Origin: Paraburkholderia atlantica | GTDB taxonomy: Bacteria > Pseudomonadota > Gammaproteobacteria > Burkholderiales > Burkholderiaceae | Direction: 5' to 3' | DNA length: 64,000 nt | Assembly: GCF_009362785.1 (NCBI RefSeq) | Contig: NZ_WHNQ01000029.1 | Coordinates: 28,915 to 92,914, forward strand | Shown: positions 8,767 through 17,332 of the stretch, in pieces | How positions within the stretch are numbered: the stretch's first letter is position 1 | How the letters are laid out: each line of letters opens with the position of its first letter | Translations under genes and position numbers: made by a program | Notes under the pieces: generated by a model | The model's input: only the letters and a program-made list of their open reading frames with translations | What the model was told of the DNA's origin: nothing | Databases searched by the model: none

Positions 8767-10110
8767 TCATCTGTTTCGGAAAACGTCATCAGATTCCGTT
8801 AATGCCTGCTCATCCCAGTGTCGACGGTGCTTGTCACGCTGAGCCCCGCCATTTGTGGATATAGTGGTGTCCGTTTCAGTGTCGTGCCCCGGCGGGTCGA
8901 CGTGTGCGCTACAACCGCCGGCGGCCACGCCGCGGGACAGCCAGTTGCTGTTGCTGAGTGTACACAAGGCGTACGCCTTAACAGGTAGTAGGAACAGTAG
9001 GTTGACCAGCGTGTGCGCGGAGAACCCAAGAAATCGAAGCTCACGAGAGCGCATAGCTGCCACGGAGCAGCGGAGCATACTCATTGACGCAATCACGAAG
9101 CACGCCTTCCATGGGGCCGTCTCTGTCAATGCGATCTGTAAAAAGCCGGAGAGCATTGCGATCGCGAGCAATAGGGAGCCTGCATTCTGCGCAATGACGT
9201 CCAGCGTAAGATACCGATCTAGGCGGGGTAAAAGGCGTAGCGCCAACAGCGTGTCGCGATATGTGCTTCGCGCCCAGCGCAATTGTTGGCGAAGATACGG
9301 CCCGAGTCTGTCTGGAACGACGGTAGAAGCGATCGCATTTGGAACGTACTCTGTTCGGTAGCCCGCGGCCAGCATGAGAATTGTTAGATGACGATCCTCC
9401 CCAAAATCGCTTCGCTTTCCCCGGAACATCTGTGTTTCGTACTGGTCGAGCAGCAAGAGAAGCGCGGAGCGGCGATATATCGCGCACGGCCCGCAGCAGC
9501 ACATCACGGCGCCGAACCGGGCCTGAGCTGCGCGCTCCTCGTTACACGCGAGCCAGTATTCCATATCAATCAGACGGGTCAACCACGTATCGTTGCGATT
9601 GCTGGCGGTCAATTGACCCATGGCGGCGCCGACCTCTGCATCGCTCATTGTCAGTATGAGTTGGCTTATAACGTCCGGCGCCAAGGTCGTGTCGGAATCG
9701 ACGTTGAGTATGAGTTCTGCGGATGAAGCCCGTATTGCGGCGATCTGGGCCTTGCGTTTTCCCACGTTTTGGGGAAGAAGAACAAAATTGAATCTTGGAT
9801 CGTGCTCGTAGTCGCGATAAACGGGTTCCAACGCATCGCGGTTGGCGGATCCGTCATCGACCACGTGGATTTTTAAAGCCCCTGAGTATTCCTGCGTTGC
9901 GATAGAGGCGAGACACGCGCGCAGAGTATCGGGGTTTTCGTTGAAGCACGGAACGATGACGTCGACGTCGGGAAGAAAATTCGTGGCGGATCGGTTGCTA
10001 TGCTCAGCTGGAGCGGGTAGGGTATGTAGAACCTGCGCTGTCTTATAAACGGCAGAAAGAAGTGCGTACAATAAAACGGAGGTCGTATTGATGGCGGCAG
10101 GAATGTTCAT
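8767..10110 (-). CDS. nodC: NodC N-acetylglucosaminyltransferase
   Basis: 447 residues from ATG 10110 (a TTG at 10137 is upstream in frame). A family 2 glycosyltransferase that builds the chitin oligomer backbone at the inner membrane. It shows the N-terminal membrane segment, IHVVDDGSANRD, the LNVDSDTTLAPD acceptor aspartates, CCCGPCAIYRRSALL, EDRHLTILML and the catalytic QLRWARSTYRD box, then C-terminal membrane spans. It is separated from nodB by more than 400 bases. Confidence 0.96.
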   Translation of the reverse strand: MNIPAAINTTSVLLYALLSAVYKTAQVLHTLPAPAEHSNRSATNFLPDVDVIVPCFNENPDTLRACLASIATQEYSGALKIHVVDDGSANRDALEPVYRDYEHDPRFNFVLLPQNVGKRKAQIAAIRASSAELILNVDSDTTLAPDVISQLILTMSDAEVGAAMGQLTASNRNDTWLTRLIDMEYWLACNEERAAQARFGAVMCCCGPCAIYRRSALLLLLDQYETQMFRGKRSDFGEDRHLTILMLAAGYRTEYVPNAIASTVVPDRLGPYLRQQLRWARSTYRDTLLALRLLPRLDRYLTLDVIAQNAGSLLLAIAMLSGFLQIALTETAPWKACFVIASMSMLRCSVAAMRSRELRFLGFSAHTLVNLLFLLPVKAYALCTLSNSNWLSRGVAAGGCSAHVDPPGHDTETDTTISTNGGAQRDKHRRHWDEQALTESDDVFRNR

Positions 10111-10543
10111 CGAGGTCAGTTTGCTAAGTGGTGTCAAAAAACGATCTGATTACAGGCCTGCTAGGATCCGTCAATACGCCTGCTCGGCGTGATCACATCG
10201 ACGACAGACCCTGCGTGAAACTGCGATACCGTAGACGGGAAGAGTTGACTGGGTGCTGTCGTGTACCGCCTTTTTGTTGATGCAATCGTATTAATCTGTC
10301 GCTTTCGACTGACTAATAACCTCCTTCAATGCGTTCCATGGTATCGAGGTGGGCAACAACACCTCCATCGGCGGACACGGAAAGTTATATCAGTGGATCC
10401 TTTTTCACGGGTCAGTTTTTCCTGACATCTTCATTTGATTGTCCGCCAGAATCGTGCACGATCTCTCGATGTGACTATAGGGAACCGTTTGCAATGAGTG
10501 GCTAGCCAATAGTCCAAGCAGGCTAGTGGTTACAGATGTGTGC
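10111..10543. other. nodB-nodC intergenic gap
   Basis: About 430 bases without a convincing gene, inside what should be one transcript. No nod box or strong promoter was recognised. A short imperfect hairpin (GTCAG, six bases, CTGAC) lies near 10,410-10,430. Such a gap could polarise nodB and nodC expression. Confidence 0.5.
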
Positions 10544-11221
10544 TCATTCGGCCAGTGTTTTGGATCGACGATCAGGAAGTCGACTAATCACGAACCTGCG
10601 CGCCTTCAATGCAGGAATTAGACGCGAGAGAGCCTCGGTCGTTTGTCTGCGGGATGTCGTGTGAACATCGGAGTTTGACTCTCCGGGGGGGCTTCCATCA
10701 TGCAACAGCACAATCGAGCCTGGCCGGACTGATGCCATCACCGCATCAACAATCACATTGACACCCGGTTGAGACCAATCCCGCGGGTCTACTGACCAGT
10801 GAAGCGCGATCAATCCAGCCTTCCCCGTTTCCCCGATTGCGTCTTTCGTCCAGATTCCGTATGGCGCCCGGATATACGTCACTTTTGCCGCAGGACACGT
10901 CTCCTTGATAAGCGCATCCGCCTCCCATATTTCACGGCGAACTAGGTCCGGCTCACATTTCGAAAGGTCTGGATGTGTCATGGTGTGGTTAGCGAGTTCA
11001 TGACCTTCTGCGGCGATCCGTTTGATCAGTTCTGGATACTCCGCTGCGTATGCGCCGATGACACAAAAAGTTGCCGCCGCTTGCTCGTATGCCAATATGT
11101 CAAGTATTTTCGGCGTCCATACTGGATGAGGTCCGTCATCAAATGTAAGGTAAACCTTAGGGCGAAGATCGGCACAATCACTGTCGCTGCGCACTTCTGT
11201 CAAATAGTCTGGGTGGTTCAT
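10544..11221 (-). CDS. nodB: NodB chitooligosaccharide deacetylase
   Basis: 225 residues, polysaccharide deacetylase (NodB homology) fold. Motif 1 is VYLTFDDGPHPVWTPKIL, motif 2 is HELANHTMTHPDLS with the zinc histidines, motif 3 is YIRAPYGIW, and the C-terminal GSIVLLHDG is also present. It removes the N-acetyl group from the non-reducing end before NodA acylates it. AAGG lies just before ATG 11221. First gene of the operon, 170 bases downstream of the nod box. Confidence 0.97.
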   Translation of the reverse strand: MNHPDYLTEVRSDSDCADLRPKVYLTFDDGPHPVWTPKILDILAYEQAAATFCVIGAYAAEYPELIKRIAAEGHELANHTMTHPDLSKCEPDLVRREIWEADALIKETCPAAKVTYIRAPYGIWTKDAIGETGKAGLIALHWSVDPRDWSQPGVNVIVDAVMASVRPGSIVLLHDGSPPGESNSDVHTTSRRQTTEALSRLIPALKARRFVISRLPDRRSKTLAE

Positions 11222-11391
11222 AGCCTTTCCATCGCGTCGGACGCATGCCTTGTATCGTTCGATCTGCCGATAGGTTCGATTGCCAACTGCGGATCACTAT
11301 GCGGGATTTTGCGGATCAATCAGTACTACGATAGACGGGCTTCGACGTTCCCTATTCCATTTGAATGGTCGCAACTTTGCGTTATCGCAAA

Positions 11392-11440
11392 TAATTTGTA
11401 CAATCGATTGTTTCGATATGTCTCATCCATAAGGCGGATA
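11392..11440 (-). promoter_or_regulatory. nod box (NodD operator) for the nodB operon
   Basis: Read on the minus strand from 11440 to 11392, the sequence follows the 49-base nod box. Two ATC-N9-GAT half-sites are present; the second half reads ATCGAAACAATCGATTGTAC, close to the consensus ATC.AAACAATCRATTTTAC. It lies between the divergent nodB and nodD. Its outer edge is only seven bases before the nodD ATG. Confidence 0.95.
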
Positions 11441-11447
11441 CCGGAAC

Positions 11448-12356
11448 ATGCGATTCAAAGGCCTTGATCTGAATCTTCTCGTCGCGCTGGATGCGCTGAT
11501 GACGCAGCGCAACTTGACGGCTGCGGCGCAAAGCGTCAATTTGAGCCAGCCTGCCATGAGCGCCGCCGTTGCTCGACTACGCGATTATTTCGGCGACGAC
11601 CTGTTTGTAATGAGAGGTCGTGAGTTCGTCCCCACTGCGCGAGCGACGGAGCTCGCTGGACCTGTTCGGGAAGCCTTATCGCACATCCAGCTTTCGATCA
11701 TCTCGCGGGACGTGTTTCGACCGGAGAAGTCGAATCGCCGCTTCAGGGTGTGCCTGTCCGACTTTATGACGCTGGTCTATTTTCAGAATGTCATTGAGCG
11801 TGTAGCGCGCGAGGCTCCTTCGGTTGGTTTCGAATTGCTTTTCCCTGATGACGACCCGGGTGAGCTGCTTCGGCGTGGGGACGCCGATTTTTTGATCCTG
11901 CCGGAGCTGTTGTTGGCTGATGCTCATCCTAAAGCACCGCTCTTTGAGGAGAAGCTCGTGTGTGTAGGCTGTCCGACGAACAAACAGTTGTCCCGCCGCC
12001 TGCCGCTCGAGAAGTACATGTCGATGGGACACGTAACAGTGAGGTTTGGACGTGCACGGAGACCTTCGATCGAGGAGTTCTTCTTACTCGATCTAGGTCT
12101 CAAGAGGCGCGAAGAGGTTATCGTGCCTACCTTCGACTTGATCCCGCGAGTCCTGCTTCATACTAACCGTATCGCTACGATTCCTCTGAGGTTAGCAAAG
12201 TATTTCGCGGAAGTCGCCCCGCTGCGGATCGTCGACGTCCCGTTGCCACTTTCCTGTTTCACTGAAGCGATCCAATGGCCTTCCCTGCATAACGGGGATC
12301 CTGCGAGCATCTGGATGCGAGAGCTCCTGCTGGAGGAGGCGCGAAACTACGTCTAG
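11448..12356 (+). CDS. nodD: NodD, LysR-family flavonoid-responsive activator
   Basis: 302 residues. The N-terminus MRFKGLDLNLLVALDALMTQ with the helix-turn-helix NLTAAAQSVNLSQPAMSAAV and RLRDYFGDDLFVMRGREFVP is diagnostic of NodD. The remainder is the LysR inducer-binding domain. It is divergent from nodB and shares the nod box, so NodD bound there would cover its own translation start region. Its stop overlaps the convergent ATP-grasp gene by four bases. Confidence 0.96.
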   Translation: MRFKGLDLNLLVALDALMTQRNLTAAAQSVNLSQPAMSAAVARLRDYFGDDLFVMRGREFVPTARATELAGPVREALSHIQLSIISRDVFRPEKSNRRFRVCLSDFMTLVYFQNVIERVAREAPSVGFELLFPDDDPGELLRRGDADFLILPELLLADAHPKAPLFEEKLVCVGCPTNKQLSRRLPLEKYMSMGHVTVRFGRARRPSIEEFFLLDLGLKRREEVIVPTFDLIPRVLLHTNRIATIPLRLAKYFAEVAPLRIVDVPLPLSCFTEAIQWPSLHNGDPASIWMRELLLEEARNYV

Positions 12357-13672
12357 CAAGGCAGAAGCGGCGGGGAATGCCTTCCGGGATGAACCATTGG
12401 AGCCGCTGGCTCCGCAGTGAAGGGGGGCGCGGCAATCTCGGCGAGCGTGTATTGGAAATTGTCTAATGTCGTGTGAATTCCTGTGGCTATTTCGTGCTCC
12501 GATGCAGCGCGGTAGCGGAAGCGCGCGAGGAGGGTGGCGTAGCCGCCGGTGCCGTCGAAGAAATGACGTGGCTTGGGGAAAACCGCCTCGTAAAGCGCGG
12601 GGATCTCTCGTAGCAATTTTGCATCGACGAATACTTTGCCCACTGGCTCCGGCAACATGAGGAATCCACCGCGGGCGGACGATGCCGACGCGTCTAGCGC
12701 TGCTTGCACCTGAGTGGCTAACCGCGCCTTGTCACCTGACTGCTGCGCGGCCCAGAGGGCGAACAGGTCAACACCGTACAGATCGTGAAAGAGGAATGGG
12801 ATTTCTCCTTCGCCGACGCGGGCACCAACCTTAAGGAAATACAATCCATCGCAGCCCCGGACTATCTCAAGATGGAATGGCCCATTTCTGAAATCCAGGG
12901 CGCGCAGACACTTTACGGAGAATGCGGTTAGCGCCTCATTTAGGGGACTTGGGTCGAGCATCACCGAGCCGAGTGGTTTACCTTGAGCGAACTGGAGATA
13001 AGTGCTGATGTAGCGAGACGCGCGCGCGATAACCAATGTGCCATTCAGAAGGAAGCCGTCAACGTGATAAACCGGACCGTCGATGTACTCCTCGCAATCG
13101 TACTCGGCAAGCGGTAGTGTCGGCCACAGTGCATCGAACTCAGGACGGGTCTCGATGCGCCGTGACCCTATGTTCGCCGTACCTGATCGCGGTTTCACGA
13201 TTATCGGAAAACGCATCACAGTGGTAGTCGCCGCCTTGGCAACGACCAGATCTTCCAGGGCTGCAAACCGCGGTACACGCAGGCCAGCTGCGGCGATAGT
13301 ATTCGTCGTAACGGCCTTATTTCGAAAGCGCACGACTGTCTCGGGAAGGTCGCCGGGGATATTGAACGAATTGCGCAGTCGCGCGGCCGCTAAAAGGTCG
13401 AATTCGGATAAGGCGACTAGCCTGTCGATGCCGCCGAGCGCTGAACTACAGGCGCGCACCGCCGCATGCAGCGCTTCTTCATCGAGGATGTCAGATAGCT
13501 GTTCGACGTGTGCAATGCGAGAGGTGTCAAGCGCGGCGACACTGTTGGGCGTGCAGACGTATGCGATCTTGTTCGCCGCATGATCAATGTAGCGCTGATA
13601 GGCAGCGAAACCGTCGGACCACCGGTTAAGCACGACTATGCGGTTACCCTTAGCAGGATGATTGGCTTTCAT
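12353..13672 (-). CDS. ATP-grasp ligase of unknown substrate
   Basis: 439 residues. The central region has ATP-grasp features: KAVTTNTIAAAGLRVPRF, the ATP-binding segment FPIIVKPRSGTANIGSRRI, the hinge AEYDCEEYIDGPVYHVDGFL and a substrate loop with NGPFHLEIVRGCDGLYFLK. The usual metal-site ENPR-like motif is replaced by KVGARVGEGEIP. Such enzymes join a carboxylate to an amine or thiol via acyl phosphate. Its ATG overlaps the stop of the preceding frame (TCATG on the plus strand), so it is the last gene of the cassette starting at 15,012. It meets nodD tail to tail. I do not recognise a named homologue. Confidence 0.8.
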   Translation of the reverse strand: MKANHPAKGNRIVVLNRWSDGFAAYQRYIDHAANKIAYVCTPNSVAALDTSRIAHVEQLSDILDEEALHAAVRACSSALGGIDRLVALSEFDLLAAARLRNSFNIPGDLPETVVRFRNKAVTTNTIAAAGLRVPRFAALEDLVVAKAATTTVMRFPIIVKPRSGTANIGSRRIETRPEFDALWPTLPLAEYDCEEYIDGPVYHVDGFLLNGTLVIARASRYISTYLQFAQGKPLGSVMLDPSPLNEALTAFSVKCLRALDFRNGPFHLEIVRGCDGLYFLKVGARVGEGEIPFLFHDLYGVDLFALWAAQQSGDKARLATQVQAALDASASSARGGFLMLPEPVGKVFVDAKLLREIPALYEAVFPKPRHFFDGTGGYATLLARFRYRAASEHEIATGIHTTLDNFQYTLAEIAAPPFTAEPAAPMVHPGRHSPPLLPC

Positions 13673-14302
13673 GTGGAAGCAACTTGTTCAGATATTTTTT
13701 CGGCTTGATCAAATTTGAGCGCACAGAGCGTTTTGGCGATGTCCGGGCCCGGCGTCGGGGCGATCTGCGGCGGTGAACCGGACATGTCTGGTAGGGGTTT
13801 AAGAGAGCAGTCAGTCTCGCGATAGTGGAGGGCGGGTGGGCGTGGGAGCTTCGTCTCCTTTGAGACCGGATTGTGGCGCACACTCGCCACTTCGGCGCCG
13901 CCGGCGAAGTCCGCTGATAAGGATTTGACGAACCGTACGATTGTCAGGCACGTCGCATCGCCACGTTCGCATTGCCGGAGCTGCGTGGGTTTGGATTGCA
14001 AATATGGCCGCGTATCATCAGTATCGACAACAAGATCGACTTGTTTAGTTTAACCAGTGGGTATATGTGTCCATTACGCTGCTGCCCGGCAATCTCCGCG
14101 AGCGCTGAACTGTCCACGGTGACTCGCCTGTGCATGGGAAGACGCCGAGCGCAGCGCCCACCACCGCGAAGGACGCAACAGACGCTCGCAGTCGAAGGGG
14201 CGCGGCACGCGCAAATGCAAGGGCGGCGATACCTTGACGAGTTGTGGCGGCGAAAACTGCGGTACCGGATGACGCTGGCGCAACCACGATGACGGCGGTC
14301 AT
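13669..14302 (-). pseudogene. Middle gene of the ATP-grasp cassette, apparently frameshifted
   Basis: Two overlapping-operon signals frame this stretch: an ATG at 14302 overlaps the stop of the upstream oxygenase-like gene, and a TGA at 13669 overlaps the ATP-grasp start. The interval is 634 bases, one base off a multiple of three. The first frame (MTAVIVVAPASSGTAVFAA at its start) stops near 14,045. A second frame, open from about the same place (VDLVVDTDDTRPYL), continues to 13669. The simplest reading is one gene of about 210 codons broken by a single-base shift near 14,045. The first residues resemble the N-terminus of ATP-grasp proteins, but the rest is unrecognised. An alternative is two separate small genes, the second with only a TTG start and no ribosome site. 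Confidence 0.45.
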
Positions 14303-15012
14303 GTGGCTGCTTCCCGGGAGGTTATGCTTTCCGTCCGGGGCACGGTCGTCACACGCAACTCATCGAAATATTCGTGGATCAGGCCGACGAAGTTGCGGAG
14401 ATACATTTCCGCGCTCTCAATGCTGCCCCAGCCGCCTATTGCCCGCTGAAGGGCAATCCAAATGATGTCATAGTGCTTGTGCGATTCCGCGTACTGAATG
14501 TGCTCGAGCGAACCTTTAACGTGATCGTGGCCGAACGCCCGCGCAGCGGCTTCTGTAATGCTCTTGCTGTAGCGATTGGTGTACCATTCGAGCAGCCAGT
14601 TCCAGACCATCGTCGGCAGCGGACCGTTGCGACCAATGCTCAGATAGAGATAGCCGATCAGTTTGTCGGTGCTGTGGAGGGGGGCAACCCGGTCGACGTC
14701 ATTGGCAGATAAGCCGAATTTCTTAAGGTCGTGGAGGAATTTCCCCTCATGCCCGTATCCTTCTGCCAAGTATTGCGCGAGGATCTGTGCGAGCGTGTTG
14801 TCCTTGGAGCCGATTTTGTAGAGTGCGAACGCGTCGACCTCGTTATTGAGTCGGATTCGCAATACAGTTTCTACGAGGTGGCGGCGATAGTACTCACTGT
14901 CGATCCAGTCGCCACGGTGGAACGCTGCGGTTTCGGGCGAAGTTGCGAACATCTGTTCCACAGCTTGTTGAGCGACTTGCTCAAAATAAGTGCGATCGTT
15001 GGCTGTACTCAT
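14299..15012 (-). CDS. Haem-oxygenase-like (iron-containing redox enzyme) family protein
   Basis: 237 residues, all predicted helical. The segments LAQYLAEGYGHEGKFLHDL and LEHIQYAESHKHYDIIWIAL supply E...H pairs on two helices, the pattern of haem-oxygenase-like di-iron oxidases and related TENA/PqqC folds that act in small-molecule biosynthesis. First gene of a minus-strand cassette; its stop overlaps the next start (ATGA). A divergent LysR regulator lies 657 bases upstream. The substrate is unknown; the family call comes from sequence pattern and would need structure prediction. Confidence 0.7.
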   Translation of the reverse strand: MSTANDRTYFEQVAQQAVEQMFATSPETAAFHRGDWIDSEYYRRHLVETVLRIRLNNEVDAFALYKIGSKDNTLAQILAQYLAEGYGHEGKFLHDLKKFGLSANDVDRVAPLHSTDKLIGYLYLSIGRNGPLPTMVWNWLLEWYTNRYSKSITEAAARAFGHDHVKGSLEHIQYAESHKHYDIIWIALQRAIGGWGSIESAEMYLRNFVGLIHEYFDELRVTTVPRTESITSREAAT

Positions 15013-15669
15013 GTGACCTCCGGTTAGAAATTGAAAAAGGGCAAAGAAACGAGCGAACCGGGCTGCTATAAACGCGTCGAGGAGATCAGCCGGGCACCTT
15101 GACGCGTTCCTGCGGGAAACTTCGATGCGTACATCAGGCTCGCGGGAGTTCCTAGAGCTTCTAGACTCGAACCGCGACTGCGGTGGTCGTGCGATGAGAG
15201 GGCAGCACTGTCAAACATTCTTGGGCATTTTTTTCGGCTAGCATAGCGAGAGAGGGTTCGTGCAACCTGCTGAACGCAATGCTTCAACCTATTGTTTGCT
15301 AATTGCAGTTAAGTGGACGTATCCGGGCTCAGATAGCCCGGCGTGCCTAGAACTCCTCATCGAGGAGCGCCATGACGTGGGCACGAGATGACTGGAGGCC
15401 ACAACGTCAAGCTGTGCTTTTCTGCAGTATTGCTCCTTCACTGGAAGGAGCATTGGCCAGTTCGGTGGCGGCTGTTCGATCAGGTACACGGCGAAGCTCG
15501 AAGGGCCGGCTGCGCCAGCGACTCGGGTATTCCCCGCAATGCGTATTCGGCGTGTTTCTCGTGCAACTTTTTTCGCATCCATGTTCCCTGACTCGTGACG
15601 GTAGGATATTAACCGCAGGGGTATGCGTGGTATAAGCTGATAATCTTTATGTCTGCATGAGGGAAATTG
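15013..15669. other. Intergenic region between oxygenase-like gene and LysR gene
   Basis: 657 bases between divergent genes. A minus-strand frame at 15,289-15,582 (97 residues, ATG with AGGGA just upstream, containing QPPPNWPMLLPVKEQYC) might be a small gene, but I cannot support it further. No clear promoter motif was identified, although this must hold the cassette promoter and the LysR site. Confidence 0.4.
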
Positions 15670-16602
15670 ATGATTCGCGATCTCGACAGCACGCTGCTGC
15701 GTACGTTCGTGACGGTTGTAGAAGCCGGCAGCGTGAGCAATGCTGCGATGGCTCTCCATCGGACACAGGCTGCTGTCAGCATGGCCCTTCGGCGGCTCGA
15801 AGATGAGGTTGGCCAACGCTTGCTCGAACGTTCACCGCGCGGCGTAAAGCCGACCACCGCGGGCAACGTGCTACTGCCATATGCGCACAAGCTCCTCGAC
15901 ATTGGCCTCGCGGCTCGCTCCGCCCTGACAGAGGGCGACGTTTCTGGCACGGTGAGGGTCGGCATTCCGGAAGACATCGCAATGAGCCACCTTCGCCATG
16001 CATTGCGGCAGTTCTCGGCTCTCTATCCGGACGTAGCGCTGGAGATTGTTGTCGATGCGAGCCCGGCGTTATCGCAGCGGCTCGCAAGCAACACACTAGA
16101 TTTCGCGATCGGCGACCCTGCGCTGATTCACTCGGAGCCGATAGTGACATGGCGGCATCCGCTTCGCTGGGCGGCCGCACGTACCCGGAACACGGACCTT
16201 GGCGAGGGCCCGCTTCCGATTGTTGCATTCGGCGGCGCATGCCGGTGGCAGGAGATTTTTTTCGCGACGTTACTCGACGCCGGCATCGCGTGGCGTGTTG
16301 CGTGTACGAGCACGAGTCTGTCGGCGGTGCAGTCGGCCGTTGAGGCAGGACTCGGTATTGCAGTGCTGCTCGACTGGCACGTGCGCCGCGACACCATGCA
16401 CGCGATCGATCCGCAAGCTGTCGGGTTGCCGATGCCGCCAGTGGCGGAATTCGGTCTGTTCACTCAAGAGAACTGGAACGACCGAACATCCGCAGCTACC
16501 GCACTTCAACGGTTCCTCTTTCGCTCGCTGCAGCTGAGCTCGGCAGAGCACGGAATGTTCACGGCAGAGCAGCCGGCGATGCCAACGCGTGGTCAGGTTT
16601 AG
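15670..16602 (+). CDS. LysR-family transcriptional regulator
   Basis: 310 residues. The N-terminal winged helix (LDSTLLRTFVTVVEAGSVSN, AAMALHRTQAAVSMALRRLE) is followed by the periplasmic-binding-like effector domain (GTVRVGIPEDIAMSHL, VDASPALSQRLASNTLDFAI). ATG 15670 has GAGG about seven bases upstream. It is divergent from the oxygenase-like/ATP-grasp cassette, the classic placement of a LysR regulator and its target, so it probably controls that cassette. It is not NodD-like. Confidence 0.88.
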   Translation: MIRDLDSTLLRTFVTVVEAGSVSNAAMALHRTQAAVSMALRRLEDEVGQRLLERSPRGVKPTTAGNVLLPYAHKLLDIGLAARSALTEGDVSGTVRVGIPEDIAMSHLRHALRQFSALYPDVALEIVVDASPALSQRLASNTLDFAIGDPALIHSEPIVTWRHPLRWAAARTRNTDLGEGPLPIVAFGGACRWQEIFFATLLDAGIAWRVACTSTSLSAVQSAVEAGLGIAVLLDWHVRRDTMHAIDPQAVGLPMPPVAEFGLFTQENWNDRTSAATALQRFLFRSLQLSSAEHGMFTAEQPAMPTRGQV

Positions 16603-17332
16603 GTGACGTCGCGCAGTGGTCGTGTCGAAGAGATGATATTTCGGCGCGTCAAAACGGTTGCTGCCGGGTATTTTCGATGAGCAGCCCCGACGCTGACGCG
16701 GGCAGGCAGCGTTGCTTTGGGAATTCAGGAGCCCACTGAGTGGCGTTTGACTTATGTCATCGAGAAACATCGGGCCTCGATGCGGAATGACATAGGTGTC
16801 GACCGGTTGCAGGCGTGTAACGTTGCATTGGATCGCGCGCTAAAAAAGAAACGACGAACAACTGGGCGGATGCACTCGAGCAAGCTGCTGAACAGCTCTC
16901 ACAGCATTTTGGAAGGACTCGCGCGGAGTTGCGTCTGCGTGGTGCAATGCAACCTGAACTGCCATTTGAGGCCTATGGCACTTACGATTTGAATTTCATA
17001 TAACGAAACCGCTTCTGCCTTCCTTCAACGCTGGCAGCGTTCGACCGAGACTAGGATCCTCGACTGACTGTGCGGGTTGCCGTTGACCCGAATTTGTCGT
17101 GAAACCTACGTCTTTTTTGGTTAGTATGCTAGCCGCGAACGGAGGGGCCCCGTTGCCTCTGTTTGCAGCTTCCCGACGCCATTGCTGCGATTTTGTCATT
17201 TTTGTCGAGTTTGGCGATGCCTGAGCACAGCGGCATCCCGAATTCGGCTGCCACCAACGCGACTATGGCTCTGCCGTTGTGCCGAGCCGTCTCCGTCACT
17301 GCGTTGACGAGTTGTCGCTGGAGCCCGAATCT
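16603..17332. other. Intergenic region before nifA
   Basis: About 730 bases with no supportable gene. No -24/-12 element with the correct GG-N10-GC spacing and no TGT-N10-ACA site was found, so I see no evidence that nifA is under its own NifA/sigma-54 control. Confidence 0.4.

Noticed and set aside
13669..14001. Proline-rich 110-residue frame as a graspetide-type precursor peptide
   Set aside because: Only a TTG start without ribosome site; the frame is better explained as the second half of a frameshifted gene, and the ATP-grasp protein does not look like the peptide-modifying class.
15289..15582. 97-residue minus-strand small gene between the oxygenase-like gene and LysR
   Set aside because: Open frame with a passable start but no homology or composition strong enough to call.
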